From Megalopta genalis (taxonomy: Eukaryota; Arthropoda; Insecta; Hymenoptera; Halictidae): a DNA stretch of 64,000 nucleotides. Position numbers and translations under genes: made by a program. The DNA lies in assembly GCF_051020955.1 (NCBI RefSeq), contig NW_027476331.1, positions 186,001 to 250,000 of the forward strand, read 5' to 3'. Shown one piece after another: positions 1 through 13,172 of the stretch (position 1 is the stretch's first letter; every line of letters starts with the position of its first letter). The notes beneath the pieces are model-generated. The model did no database searches and was not told the origin of the DNA. It was given only the letters and a program-made list of their open reading frames with translations.

Positions 1-2459
1 CTAAATCATGTATATCACAAGTATTTGAAGCTGAACCATTTGTTTCGAATAGATTTGAAGCTAAGCCTTCTACTTCGCATTGATTTGAAGCTAAATCATG
101 TGTTTCGCTTGGATTTGAAGCTAATTCGTTTGTTTCGCATGCAGTTGGAGCGAAGTCACGTATATCACAAGTATTTGAAGCTGAACCATTTGTTTCTCGA
201 GAACACTCTGCTAAACCATGTGTTTCGAATGAATTTGAAGCCAACTCATGTGTTTCGCATGGATTTGAAGCTATCTCGTTTGCTTCACATGCTGTTGAAG
301 CTAAATCATGTTTATCACAAGTATTTCAATCTAAACCACTTGTTTCGCATGGATTCGAAGATCTGCCTTCCACTTCGCACTGATTTGAAGCTGAATCATT
401 TCTTTCGCTTGAATGTGAAGCTAACACGTTTGTTTTCCAAGCATTTGAAGCAAATTCGTGTGTATCACAAGTATTTGAAGCTGAATTATTTTTTTCGCAA
501 GAATATTGTGCTAAACAATGTGTTGCGAATGAATTTGAAGCTAAACCATTTGTTCCGTATGGATTCGAAGAAGAGACTTCTACTTCGCATTGATTTGAAG
601 CGAAATCATGTGTTTCGCATGGATTCGGAGATCAGCCTTCTACTTCGCAATCATTTGAAGCTAAATCATGTGTTTCGCATGGATTTGAAGCTGACTCGTT
701 TGTTTCGCCTGCATTTGAAGCTATATCATGTATATCACAAGTATTTGAATCTGAACCATTTGATTCCCATGAATAGTACGCTAAACCATGTCTTCCTAAT
801 GAATTTGAAGCTAAATCATATGTTTTGAATGACTTTGAAGCTAACTCGTTTGTTTCGCATGCATTTGAAGCTAAATCATGTATATCACAAGTGTTTGAAG
901 CTAAACCATTTGTTTCGCATGGATTCGAAGATAACCCTTCTACTTCGCATTGATTTGAAGCTAAATCATGTGTTTCGCATGGATTTGAAGCAAAGCCTTC
1001 TACTTCGCATTGATTTGGAGTTAAATCGTGTGTTTCGCATGGATTTAAAGCTAACTCGTTGTTTCGCAAGCAGTTGAAGCTAAATCATGTATATCACAAG
1101 TGTTTGAAGCTGAACCATTTGATTAGCATGGATTCGAAGATCACCCCTCTTCTTCGCATTGATTTGAAGATAATCATGTGTTTCGCATGGATTTGAAGCT
1201 AACTCGTTTGTTTCGCATGCAGTTGAAGAAAAGTAATGGATATCACAAGTATTTGAAGATAAACCATTTGATTCCCATGGATTTGAAGCTATGCCTTCTT
1301 CTTCGCATTGATTTGAAGCTAAATCATGTTTTTCGCATGGATTTGAAGCTAACTCGTTGTTTCGCATGCAGTTGAAGCTAAATCATGTATATCACAAGTA
1401 TTTGAAGCTAAACCATTTGTTTCGCATGGATTCGAAGATAACCCTTCTACTTCGCATTGATTTGAAGCTAAATCATGTGTTTCGCATAGATTTGAAGCTA
1501 ACTGGTTTGTTTCGCATGCTGTTGAAGCTAAATCATGTATATCACAAGTATTTGAAGCTAAATCGTTTGATTCGCATGGATTTGAAGATAAGCCTTCTAC
1601 CTCGCATTGATTTGAAGATAAATCATGTGTTTCGCATGGATTTAAAGCTAACTCGTTGTTTCGCATGCAGTTGAAGCTAAATCATGTATATCACAAGTAT
1701 TGAAGCTAAACCATTTTATTCCCATGCATTTGAAGCTATGCCTTCTACTTCGCATTGATTTGATGTTAAATCATATGTCTCGCATGGATTTGAAGCTATC
1801 TCGTTTGTTTCGCATGCACAGAATATAAATCAAGTATATCACAAGTATTTGAAGCTAAACCTTTGTTTCGCATGGATTCGAACAACAGCCTTCTGCTTCG
1901 CATTGATTTGGACCTAAATCATGTGTTTCGCATGGATTTGAAGCTAACTCGTTTATTTCGCATGCACTTGAAGCAGAACCATGTATATCACAAGTATTTG
2001 AAGCTAAACCATTTGATTGGCATGGATTTGAAGCTAAGCCTTCTACTTCGCATTAAATTGAAGCTAAATCATGTGTTTCGCATGGATTTGAAGCTAACAC
2101 GTTTGTTTCGCATGCTGTTGAAGCTAAATCATGTATATCACAAGTATGTGAATCTAAACCATTTGTTGCCCATGGATTTGAAGCTATGCCTTCTACTTCG
2201 CATTGATTTGGAGTTAAATCATATGTTTCGCATGGATTTAAAGCTAACTCGTTGTTTCGCATGCAGTTGAAGCTAAATCATGTATAACACTAGTGTTTGA
2301 AGCTAAACCATTTGTTTCGCATGGATTCAAAGATAACCCTTCTACTTCGCATTGATTTGAAGCTAAATCATGTATTTCGCATGGATTTGAAGCTAACTCG
2401 TTTGTTTCGCATGCTGTTGAAGCTAAATCATGTATATCACAAGTGTTTGAAGCTAAATC
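1..2459. repeat. Leading mixed region of the array
   Basis: This stretch holds five- and seven-unit blocks of varied sequence, with frequent 1-bp losses: GTTGTTTCGC for GTTTGTTTCGC near 1059, 1355, 1659 and 2251; GATAATC for GATAAATC near 1171; and lost bases near 1700 and 1860. It includes one marker block (324-623). Near 205-230 a unit reads CTCGAGAACACTCTG, a divergent relative of the marker unit seen at 504-533. No gene can be supported. The repeated GTTGTTTCGC deletion shows that the damaged b unit was itself copied. Confidence 0.85.
324..623. repeat. Marker block copy 1 (ten-unit, contains the divergent x unit)
   Basis: Ten units in fixed order start at 324. They include CTGAATCATTTCTTTCGC, TGTGAAGCTAACACG and CTGAATTATTTTTTTCGC, then the x unit at 504-533 (TATTGTGCTAAACAATG, GCGAATGAA) and an e unit with GAAGAAGAGACTTC. 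It is the most divergent and most recognisable block of the array, and it recurs eight times. This copy ends CGCATGGA where most others end CGCTTGGA. It contains GATCTGCC where copies 2-5 have GATCAGCC. Confidence 0.88.
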
Positions 2460-3472
2460 ATTTGTTTCGCATGAATTTGAAGATAACCCTTCTACCTTGC
2501 ATTGATTTGAAGCTAAATCATGTTTTTCGCATGGATTTGAAGCAAAGCCTTCTACTTCGCATAGATTTGGAGTTAAATCATGTGTTTCGCATGGATTTAA
2601 AGCTAAATCGTTGTTTCGCATGCAGTTGAAGCTAAATCATGTATATCACAAGTGTTTGAAGCTAAACCATTTGTTTCGCATGGATTCGAAGATAACCCTC
2701 CTACTTCGCATTGGTTTGAAGCTAAATCATTTGTTTCGCATGGATTTGAAGCTAACTCGTTTGTTTCGCATGCTGTTGAAACTAAATCATGTATATCACA
2801 AGTACTTGAAGCTAAACCATTTGATTCCCATGGATTTGTAGCTATGCCTTCTACTTCGCATTGATTTGGAGCTAAATCATGTGTTTCGCATGGATTTAAA
2901 GCTAACTCGTTGTTTCGCATGCAGTTGAAGCTAAATCATGTATATCACAAGTGTTTGAAGCTAAACCATTTGTTTCGCATGGATTCGAAGATAACCCTTC
3001 TACTTCGCATCGATTTGAAGCTAAATCATGTGTTTCGCATGGATTTGAAGCAAAGCCTTCTACTTCGCATTGATTTGGAGTTAAATCATGTGTTTCGCAT
3101 GGATTTAAAGCTAACTCGTTGTTTCGCAAGCAGTTGAAGCTAAATCATGTATATCACAAGTGTTTGAAGCTAAACCATTTGATTAGCATGGATTCGAAGA
3201 TCACCCCTCTTCTTCGCATTGATTTGAAGATAATCATGTGTTTCGCATGGATTTGAAGCTAACTCGTTTGTTTCGCATGCAGTTGAAGAAAGGTAATGCA
3301 TATCACAAGTATTTGAAGATAAACCATTTGATTCCCATGGATTTGAAGCTATGCCTTCTTCGCATTGATTTGAAGCTAAATCATGTGTTTCGCTTGGATT
3401 TGAAGCTAACTCGTTTTTTTCGCTAGTAGTTGAAGCTAAATCATGCATATCACAAGTATATGAAGCTAAACC
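2460..3472. repeat. 1,013-bp direct repeat, copy 1
   Basis: Sequence from about 2461 recurs 1,013 bp downstream. Diagnostic features repeated in both copies include CTACCTTGCATTG, CCCTCCTACTTCGC, TTGAAACTAAATC, GATTTGTAGC and GATAATCATG. The repeat length is neither a multiple of 30 nor of 3, because the unit carries several 1-bp deletions. The left boundary is placed where CTAAATCATTTG versus CTAAACCATTTG stop matching, so it is accurate to a few tens of bases. Confidence 0.88.
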
Positions 3473-4412
3473 ATTTGTTTCGCATGAATTTGAAGATAAC
3501 CCTTCTACCTTGCATTGATTTGAAGCTAAATCATGTTTTTCGCATGGATTTGAAGCAAAGCCTTCTACTTCGCATAGATTTGGAGTTAAATCATGTGTTT
3601 CGCATGGATTTAAAGCTAAATCGTTGTTTCGCATGCAGTTGAAGCTAAATCATGTATATCACAAGTGTTTGAAGCTAAACCATTTGTTTCGCATGGATTC
3701 GAAGATAACCCTCCTACTTCGCATTGGTTTGAAGCTAAATCATTTGTTTCGCATGGATTTGAAGCTAACTCGTTTGTTTCGCATGCTGTTGAAACTAAAT
3801 CATGTATATCACAAGTACTTGAAGCTAAACCATTTGATTCCCATGGATTTGTAGCTATGCCTTCTACTTCGCATTGATTTGGAGCTAAATCATGTGTTTC
3901 GCATGGATTTAAAGCTAACTCGTTGTTTCGCATGCAGTTGAAGCTAAATCATGTATATCACAAGTGTTTGAAGCTAAACCATTTGTTTCGCATGGATTCG
4001 AAGATAACCCTTCTACTTCGCATTGATTTGAAGCTAAATCATGTGTTTCGCATGGATTTGAAGCAAAGCCTTCTACTTCGCATTGATTTGGAGTTAAATC
4101 ATGTGTTTCGCATGGATTTAAAGCTAACTCGTTGTTTCGCAAGCAGTTGAAGCTAAATCATGTATATCACAAGTGTTTGAAGCTAAACCATTTGATTAGC
4201 ATGGATTCGAAGATCACCCCTCTTCTTCGCATTGATTTGAAGATAATCATGTGTTTCGCATGGATTTGAAGCTAACTCGTTTGTTTCGCATGCAGTTGAA
4301 GAAAGGTAATGCATATCACAAGTATTTGAAGATAAACCATTTGATTCCCATGGATTTGAAGCTATGCCTTCTTCGCATTGATTTGAAGCTAAATCATGTG
4401 TTTCGCTTGGAT
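3473..4412. repeat. 1,013-bp direct repeat, copy 2 (right-truncated)
   Basis: This matches 2460-3399 almost base for base. It diverges near 4413, where this copy continues GCTATCTCG while the first continues GCTAACTCGTTTTTTTCG. Visible differences are few (for example CATCGATTTG near 3010 versus CATTGATTTG near 4023). The near-identity implies a recent tandem duplication. Both copies are carried within, or overlap, the larger 7,426-bp unit that begins at 2880. Confidence 0.86.
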
Positions 4413-5222
4413 TTGAAGCTATCTCGTTTGTTTCGCATGCACTTGACTATAAATCAAGTATATCACAAGTATTTGAAGCTAAACCTTTGTTTCGCATGTA
4501 TTCGAACATCAGCCTTCTGCTTCGCATTGATTTGGACCTAAATCATGTGTTTCGCATGGATTTGAAGCTAACTCGGTTATTTCGCATGCACTTGAAGCTA
4601 AATCATGTATATTACAATTTGTTTGAAGCTAAACCATTTGTTTTGCATGGATTCGAAGATAATCCTTCTTCTTCGCATTGATTTGAAGCTAAATCATGTA
4701 TTTTGCATGGATTAGAAGCTAACTCGTTTGTTTCGCATGCAGTTGATGCTGAATCATGTATATCACAAGTATTTGCAGCTAAACCATTTGTTTCGCATGG
4801 ATTCGTAGATAAGCCTTCTACTTCGCATCGATTTGAAGCTATATCATGTGTTTCGCATGGTTTTTGAAGCTAACTCGTTTGTTTCGCATGCAGTTGAAGC
4901 TAAATCATGTATATCACAAGTGTTTGAAGCTAAACCATTCGTTTCGCATGGATTCGAAGATAACCCTTCTACTTCGCATTGATTTGAAGCTAAATCATGT
5001 GTTGCGCATGGATTTGAAGCTAACTCGTTTGTTTCGCATGCAGTTGAAGCTAAATCATGTATATCACAAGTATTTGAATATGTACCATTTGATTAGCATG
5101 GATTCGAAGATCACCCCTCTTCTTCGCATTGATTTGAAGCTAAATCATGTGTTTCGCATGGATTTGAAGCAAAACCTTCTACTTCGCATTGATTTGAAGC
5201 TAAATCATGAGTTTCGCATGGA

Positions 5223-5372
5223 TTTGAAGCTAACTCGTTTGTTTCGCATGCTGTTGAAGCTAAATCATGTATATCACAAGTATTTGAAGCTAAACCATTT
5301 GTTTCGCATGGATTCGAAGATAACCCTTCTACTTCGCATTGATTTGAAGCTAAATCATGTGTTTCGCATAGA
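5223..5372. repeat. Type example of the 150-bp five-unit block (b-c-d-e-a)
   Basis: Five successive 30-bp units can be read here: b at 5223, c at 5253, d at 5283, e at 5313 and a at 5343; the next b starts at 5373. Most of the window is built from this block. Each version keeps its own diagnostic bases from block to block, so the five versions diverged before the block was amplified as a whole. Unit b carries GCATGC and unit e carries TTCGAA, so each recurs about once per block. The 150-bp length is exactly 5 x 30 and close to a nucleosome core; a functional link is only inference. Confidence 0.93.
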
Positions 5373-6152
5373 TTTGAAGCTAACTGGTTTGTTTCGCATG
5401 CTGTTGAAGCTAAATCATGTATATCACAAGTATTTGAAGCTAAATCGTTTGATTCGCATGGATTTGAAGACAAGCCTTCTACCTCGCATTGATTTGATGC
5501 TAAGTCATGTGTTTCGCATGGATTTGAAGCTAGCTCGTTTGTTTCGCATGCTGTTGAAGCTAAATCATGTATATCACAAGTATTTGAAGCTAAACCATTT
5601 GTATCGCATGGGATCGAAGATAAGCCTCCTACTTCGCATTGATTTGAAGCTAAATTATGTGTTCCGCATGGATTTCAAGCTAACTCGTTTGTTTCGCATG
5701 CAGTTGAAGCTAAATCATGTATATCACAAGTATTTGCAGCTAAACCATTTGTTTCGCATGGATACGAAGATAAGCCTTCTACTTCGCATTGATTTGAAGT
5801 TAAATCATGTGTTTCGCATGGATTTGAATCTAACTCGTTTATTTCGCATGCTGTTGAAGCTAAATCATGTATATCACAAGTATAAGAAGCTAATCCATTT
5901 GTTTCGCATGGATTCGAAGATAAGCCTTCTACTTCGCATTGATTTGAAGCTAAATCATGTGTTTCGCTTGGATTTGAAGCTAACTCGTTTTTTTCGCTAG
6001 TAGTTGAAGCTAAATCATGCATATCACAAGTATATGAAGCTAAACCATTTGTTTCGCATGGATTCGAAGATAAGCCTTCTACTTCGCATTGATTTTAATA
6101 TAAATCATGTGTTTCGCATGGATTTGAAGCTAACTCGTTTGTTTCGCATGCA

Positions 6153-6242
6153 GTTGAAGCTGAATCATGTATATCACAAGTATTTGAAGCTAAACCATTT
6201 GCTTCGCATGGATTCGAAGTTAACTCGTTTGTTTCGCATGCA
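6153..6242. repeat. 90-bp three-unit block with an e/b hybrid unit
   Basis: The block is c (6153), d (6183) and a hybrid unit at 6213 that starts like e (TTCGAAG) and finishes like b (TTAACTCGTTTG, GCATGCA). The next c follows at 6243. The hybrid is what a 60-bp deletion joining e to b within the shared GAAG core would leave. The same junction recurs at 9512-9601, 13579-13668, 15617-15706 and 18976-19065, always at the equivalent place in the larger duplications. It therefore arose once, or was copied once inside the 7.4-kb unit, and was then spread with it. Confidence 0.87.
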
Positions 6243-8068
6243 GTTGAAGCTAAATCACGTATATCAGAAGTATTTGCAGCTAAACCATTTGTTTCGCATG
6301 GATACGAAGATAAGCCTTCTACTTCGCATTGATTTGAAGCTAAATCATGTGTTTCGCATGGATTTGAATTTAACTCGTTTATTTCGCATGCTGTTGAAGC
6401 TAAATCATGTATATCGCAAGTATTTGAAGCTAAACCATTTGCTTCGCATGGATTCGAAGATCAGCCTTCTACTTCGCATTGATTTGATGCTAAATCATGT
6501 GTTTCGCATGGATTTGAAGCTTACTCGTTTGTTTCGCATGCTGTTGAAGCTAAATCATGTATATCACAAGTATTTGAAGCTAAACCATTTGTTTCGCATG
6601 GATAGGAAGATCAGCCTTCTACTTCGCATTGATTTGAAGCTAAATCATGTGTTCCGCATGGATTTTAAGCTAACTCGGTTGTTTCGCATGCAGTTGAAGC
6701 TAAATCATGTATATCACAAGTATTTGAAGCTAAACCATTTGTTTCGCATGGATTCGAAGATAAGCCTTCTACTTCGCATTGATTTTAATCTAAATCATGT
6801 GTTTCGCAAGGATTTTAAGCTAACTCGTTTGTTTCGGATGCTGTTGAAGCTAAATCATGTATATCACAAGTATTTGAAGCTATATCATTTGTTTCGCATG
6901 GATTCGAAGATAACCCTTCTAATTCGCATTGATTTGAGGCTAAATCATGTGTTCGCTTGGATTTGAAGCTAACTCGTTTTTTTCGCTAGTAGTTGAAGCT
7001 AAATCATGCATATCACAAGTATTTGAAGCTAAACCATTTGGTTCGCATTTATTCGAAGCTAAGCCATCTACTTCGCATTGATTTGAGGCTAAATCATGTG
7101 TTTCGCTTGGTTTTGAAGCTAACTCGTTTTTGTCGCATGCAGTTGTAGCTAAATCATGTATATCACAAGTATTTGAAGCTAAACCATTTGTCTCGCATGG
7201 ATTCGAAGATAAGCCTTCTACTTCGCATTGATTTTAATCTAAATCATGTGTTTCGCATGGATTTGAATATAACTCATTTGTTCGCATGCTGTTGAAGCTA
7301 AATCATGTATATCACATGTATATGAAGCTAAACCATTTGCTCGCATGGATTCGAAGATCAGCCTTCTACTTCGCATTGATTTGAAGCTAAATCATGTGTT
7401 TCGCATGGATTTGAAGCTAACTCGTTTGTTTCGCATGCTGTTGAAGCTAAATCATGTACATCACAAGTATTTGAAGCTATATCATACGTTTCGCATGGAT
7501 TCCAAGATAACCCTTCTAATTCGCATTGATTTGAATCTAAATCATGTGTTTCGCATGGATTTGAAGCTAACTCGTTTGTTTCGCATGCTGTTGAAGCTAA
7601 ATCAAGTGTATCAAAAGTATTTGAAGCTAAACCATTTGCTTCGCATGGATTCGAAGATCAGCCTTCTACTTCGCATTGATTTGAATCTAAATCATGTGTT
7701 CCGCATGGATTTTAAGCTAACTCGTTTGTTTCGCATGCAGTTGAAGCTAAATCATGTATATCACAAGTATTTGAAGCTAAACTATTCGTTTCGCATGGAT
7801 TCGAAGATAAGCCTTCACTTCGCATTGATTTGATGCTAAATCATGTTTTTCGGAAGGATTTGAAGCTAACTCGTTTGTTTCGCATGCTGTTGAAGCTAAC
7901 TCAAGTGTATCACAAGTATTTGAAGCTAAACCATTTGCTTCGCATGGATTCGAAGATCAGCCTTCTACTTCGCATTGATTTTAATATAAATCATGTGTTT
8001 CGCATGGATTTGAAGCTAACTCGTCTGTTTCGCATGCTGTTGAAGCTAAATCATGTATATCACAAGTA

Positions 8069-8370
8069 TTTCAATCTAAACCACTTGTTTCGCATGGATT
8101 CGAAGATCAGCCTTCCACTTCGCACTGATTTGAAGCTGAATCATTTCTTTCGCTTGAATGTGAAGCTAACACGTTTGTTTCCCCAAGCATTTGAAGCTAA
8201 TTCGTGTGTATCACAAGTATTTGAAGCTGAATTATTTTTTTCGCAAGAATATTGTGCTAAACAATGTGTTGCGAATGAATTTGAAGCTAAATCATTTGTT
8301 CCGTATGGATTCGAAGAAGAGACTTCTACTTCGCATTGATTTGAAGCGAAATCATGTGTTTCGCTTGGGA
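8069..8370. repeat. Marker block copy 2
   Basis: Same ten-unit order as at 324-623. It carries two extra bases, in TTTCCCCAAGC near 8181 and CTTGGGATTTG near 8368, so it is 302 bp long. The other copies lack both insertions. They may be real or consensus errors. Confidence 0.88.
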
Positions 8371-8400
8371 TTTGAAGCTAACTCGTTTGTGTCGCATGCA

Positions 8401-8610
8401 GTTAAATATAAATCATGTATATCACAAGTATTTGACGCTAAACCGTTTGATTCGCATGGATTTGAAGCTAAGCCTTCTACTTCGCATTGATTTGAAGATA
8501 AATCATGTGTGTCGCTTGGATTTGAAGCTCAGCCTTCTACTTCGCATCGATTTGAAGCTAAATAATGTGTTTCGCTTGGATTTTAAGCTAACTCGTTTGT
8601 TTCGCATGCA
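8401..8610. repeat. Type example of the 210-bp seven-unit block (c-d-e-a-e'-a'-b)
   Basis: Seven units start at 8401 (c), 8431 (d), 8461 (e), 8491 (a, with GTGTGTCGCTTGGA), 8521 (e', with GAAGCTCAGCC), 8551 (a', with CTAAATAATG) and 8581 (b, with TTTTAAGC). The block is a 150-bp block with an extra e-a pair, consistent with a 60-bp unequal exchange. It is very common from 37 kb onward, where b often reads TTTCACATGCA. An independent-looking seven-unit form with GAAGCAAAGCC occurs near 900-1080 and 2,940-3,130. The C in GCTCAGCC creates a TGA in the minus-strand decapeptide frame, and TTTTAAGC creates a TAA there. Confidence 0.88.
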
Positions 8611-11600
8611 GTTGAAGCTAAATCATGTATGTCACAAGTATTTGAAGCTAAAACATTTGATTCGCATGGATTTGAAACTCAGCATTCTACTTCGTATTGA
8701 TTTGAAGCTAAGTCATGTGTTTCGCATGGATTTGAAGCTAACTCGTTTGTTTCGCCTGCATTTCAAGCCTTATCACTTCTATTCACAAGTATGTGAAGCT
8801 AAATCGTTCGTTTCGCATGGATTTGACGCTAAGCCTTCAACTTCGCGTTGACTTGATCCTGAATCACGTGTTTCTCATGGATTTGAGGCTAGCTCGTTTG
8901 TTTCGCAAGCAGTTGAAGCTAAATCATGTATAAAACAAGTGTTTGAAGCTAAACCATTTGTTTCGCATGGATTCGAAGATAAGCCTTCTACTTCGCATTG
9001 ATTTGATGCTAAGTCATGTGTTTCGCATGGATTTGAAGCTAGCTCGTTTGTTTCGCATGCTGTTGAAGCTAAATCATGTATATCATAAGTATTTGAAGCT
9101 AAACCATTTGTATCGCATGGGATCGAAGATAAGCCTCCTACTTCGCATTGATTTGAAGCTAAATTATGTGTTCCGCATGGATTTCAAGCTAACTCGTTTG
9201 TTTCGCATGCAGTTGAAGCTAAATCATGTATATCACAAGTATTTGCAGCTAAACCATTTGTTTCGCATGGATACGAAGATAAGCCTTCTACTTCGCATTG
9301 ATTTGAAGATAAATCATGTGTTTCGCATGGATTTGAATCTAACTCGTTTATTTCGCATGCTGTTGAAGCTAAATCATGTATATCACAAGTATAAGAAGCT
9401 AATCCATTTGTTTCGCATGGATTCGAAGATAAGCCTTCTACTTCGCATTGATTTGAAGCTAAATCATGTGTTTCGCTTGGATTTGAAGCTAACTCGTTTG
9501 TTTCGCATGCAGTTGAAGTTGAATCATGTATATCACAAGTATTTGAAGCTAAACCATTTGCTTCGCATGGATTCGAAGTTAACTCGTTTGTTTCGCATGC
9601 AGTTGAAGCTAAATCATGTATATCGCAAGTATTTGAAGCTAAACCATTTGCTTCGCATGGATTCGAAGATCAGCCTTCTACTTCGCATTGATTTGATGCT
9701 AAATCATGTGTTTCGCATGGATTTGAAGCTTACTCGTTTGTTTCGCATGCTGTTGAAGCTAAATCATGTATATCACAAGTATTTGAAGCTAAACCATTTG
9801 TTTCGCATGGATAGGAAGATCAGCCTTCTACTTCGCATTGATTTGAAGCTAAATCATGTGTTCCGCATGGATTTTAAGCTAACTCGGTTGTTTCGCATGC
9901 AGTTGAAGCTAAATCATGTATATCACAAGTATTTGAAGCTAAACCATTTGTTTCGCATGGATTCGAAGATAAGCCTTCTACTTCGCATTGATTTTAATCT
10001 AAATCATGTGTTTCGCAAGGATTTTAAGCTAACTCGTTTGTTTCGGATGCTGTTGAAGCTAAATCATGTATATCACAAGTATTTGAAGCTATATCATTTG
10101 TTTCGCATGGATTCGAAGATAACCCTTCTAATTCGCATTGATTTGAGGCTAAATCATGTGTTCGCTTGGATTTGAAGCTAACTCGTTTTTTTCGCTAGTA
10201 GTTGAAGCTAAATCATGCATATCACAAGTATTTGAAGCTAAACCATTTGGTTCGCATTTATTCGAAGCTAAGCCATCTACTTCGCATTGATTTGAGGCTA
10301 AATCATGTGTTTCGCATGGATTTAAAGCTAACTCGTTGTTTCGCATGCAGTTGAAGCTAAATCATGTATATCACAAGTGTTTGAAGCTAAACCATTTGTT
10401 TCGCATGGATTCGAAGATAACCCTTCTACTTCGCATCGATTTGAAGCTAAATCATGTGTTTCGCATGGATTTGAAGCAAAGCCTTCTACTTCGCATTGAT
10501 TTGGAGTTAAATCATGTGTTTCGCATGGATTTAAAGCTAACTCGTTGTTTCGCAAGCAGTTGAAGCTAAATCATGTATATCACAAGTGTTTGAAGCTAAA
10601 CCATTTGATTAGCATGGATTCGAAGATCACCCCTCTTCTTCGCATTGATTTGAAGATAATCATGTGTTTCGCATGGATTTGAAGCTAACTCGTTTGTTTC
10701 GCATGCAGTTGAAGAAAGGTAATGCATATCACAAGTATTTGAAGATAAACCATTTGATTCCCATGGATTTGAAGCTATGCCTTCTTCGCATTGATTTGAA
10801 GCTAAATCATGTGTTTCGCTTGGATTTGAAGCTAACTCGTTTTTTTCGCTAGTAGTTGAAGCTAAATCATGCATATCACAAGTATATGAAGCTAAACCAT
10901 TTGTTTCGCATGAATTTGAAGATAACCCTTCTACCTTGCATTGATTTGAAGCTAAATCATGTTTTTCGCATGGATTTGAAGCAAAGCCTTCTACTTCGCA
11001 TAGATTTGGAGTTAAATCATGTGTTTCGCATGGATTTAAAGCTAAATCGTTGTTTCGCATGCAGTTGAAGCTAAATCATGTATATCACAAGTGTTTGAAG
11101 CTAAACCATTTGTTTCGCATGGATTCGAAGATAACCCTCCTACTTCGCATTGGTTTGAAGCTAAATCATTTGTTTCGCATGGATTTGAAGCTAACTCGTT
11201 TGTTTCGCATGCTGTTGAAACTAAATCATGTATATCAAAAGTACTTGAAGCTAAACCATTTGATTCCCATGGATTTGTAGCTATGCCTTCTACTTCGCAT
11301 TGATTTGGAGCTAAATCATGTGTTTCGCATGGATTTAAAGCTAACTCGTTGTTTCGCATGCAGTTGAAGCTAAATCATGTATATCACAAGTGTTTGAAGC
11401 TAAACCATTTGTTTCGCATGGATTCGAAGATAACCCTTCTACTTCGCATTGATTTGAAGCTAAATCATGTGTTTCGCATGGATTTGAAGCAAAGCCTTCT
11501 ACTTCGCATTGATTTGGAGTTAAATCATGTGTTTCGCATGGATTTAAAGCTAACTCGTTGTTTCGCAAGCAGTTGAAGCTAAATCATGTATATCACAAGT

Positions 11601-13172
11601 GTTTGAAGCTAAACCATTTGATTAGCATGGATTCGAAGATCACCCCTCTTCTTCGCATTGATTTGAAGATAATCATGTGTTTCGCATGGATTTGAAGCTA
11701 ACTCGTTTGTTTCGCATGCAGTTGAAGAAAGGTAATGCATATCACAAGTATTTGAAGATAAACCATTTGATTCCCATGGATTTGAAGCTATGCCTTCTTC
11801 GCATTGATTTGAAGCTAAATCATGTGTTTCGCTTGGATTTGAAGCTATCTCGTTTGTTTCGCATGCACTTGACTATAAATCAAGTATATCACAAGTATTT
11901 GAAGCTAAACCTTTGTTTCGCATGTATTCGAACATCAGCCTTCTGCTTCGCATTGATTTGGACCTAAATCATGTGTTTCGCATGGATTTGAAGCTAACTC
12001 GGTTATTTCGCATGCACTTGAAGCTAAATCATGTATATTACAATTTGTTTGAAGCTAAACCATTTGTTTTGCATGGATTCGAAGATAATCCTTCTTCTTC
12101 GCATTGATTTGAAGCTAAATCATGTATTTTGCATGGATTAGAAGCTAACTCGTTTGTTTCGCATGCAGTTGATGCTGAATCATGTATATCACAAGTATTT
12201 GCAGCTAAACCATTTGTTTCGCATGGATTCGTAGATAAGCCTTCTACTTCGCATCGATTTGAAGCTATATCATGTGTTTCGCATGGTTTTTGAAGCTAAC
12301 TCGTTTGTTTCGCATGCAGTTGAAGCTAAATCATGTATATCACAAGTGTTTGAAGCTAAACCATTCGTTTCGCATGGATTCGAAGATAACCCTTCTACTT
12401 CGCATTGATTTGAAGCTAAATCATGTGTTGCGCATGGATTTGAAGCTAACTCGTTTGTTTCGCATGCAGTTGAAGCTAAATCATGTATATCACAAGTATT
12501 TGAATATGTACCATTTGATTAGCATGGATTCGAAGATCACCCCTCTTCTTCGCATTGATTTGAAGCTAAATCATGTGTTTCGCTTGGATTTGAAGCAAAA
12601 CCTTCTACTTCGCATTGATTTGAAGCTAAATCATGAGTTTCGCATGGATTTGAAGCTAACTCGTTTGTTTCGCATGCTGTTGAAGCTAAATCATGTATAT
12701 CACAAGTATTTGAAGCTAAACCATTTGTTTCGCATGGATTCGAAGATAACCCTTCTACTTCGCATTGATTTGAAGCTAAATCATGTGTTTCGCATAGATT
12801 TGAAGCTAACTGGTTTGTTTCGCATGCTGTTGAAGCTAAATCATGTATATCACAAGTATTTGAAGCTAAATCGTTTGATTCGCATGGATTTGAAGATAAG
12901 CCTTCTACCTCGCATTGATTTGATGCTAAGTCATGTGTTTCGCATGGATTTGAAGCTAGCTCGTTTGTTTCGCATGCTGTTGAAGCTAAATCATGTATAT
13001 CACAAGTATTTGAAGCTAAACCATTTGTATCGCATGGGATCGAAGATAAGCCTCCTACTTCGCATTGATTTGAAGCTAAATTATGTGTTCCGCATGGATT
13101 TCAAGCTAACTCGTTTGTTTCGCATGCAGTTGAAGCTAAATCATGTATATCACAAGTATTTGCAGCTAAACC

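Larger units (their letters stand above)
2880..10305. repeat. Higher-order repeat, 7,426 bp, copy A
   Basis: From about 2880 the sequence matches 10306 onward at a constant offset of 7,426 up to about 7340. The rest of the unit matches the end of copy B at offset 9,464. Unit-specific landmarks include the 1-bp insertion GCATGGTTTTTGAAG near 4861, the polyT site GTTTTTTTCGCTAG near 3412, 5989 and 6977, a 90-bp block at 6153 and a marker block at 8069. Four single-base differences from copy B (loss near 7341, loss near 7816, gain near 8181, gain near 8368) cancel out in length. The junction with copy B lies in CTAAATCATGTGTTTCGC, which both flanks share. Confidence 0.9.

Noticed and set aside
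632..1069. Minus-strand ORFs beginning MRNNELA (starting near 1069, 1666, 2262, 2621, 2920, 3129 and equivalents) as separate small genes.
   Set aside because: Each begins at the same damaged b unit (GTTGTTTCGC, one T lost), which simply creates an ATG in the shifted frame. They are repeat shadows, not genes.
3405..3430. Splice-acceptor-like sites (GTTTTTTTCGCTAG; also near 5989, 6977, 10190, 13415, 15455, 19650, 22918) and donor-like GAAGGTAAGCC (near 22246, 24735, 46827).
   Set aside because: They are simple variants of the b and e units spread by duplication. No frame is joined consistently by pairing them, so there is no support for introns.
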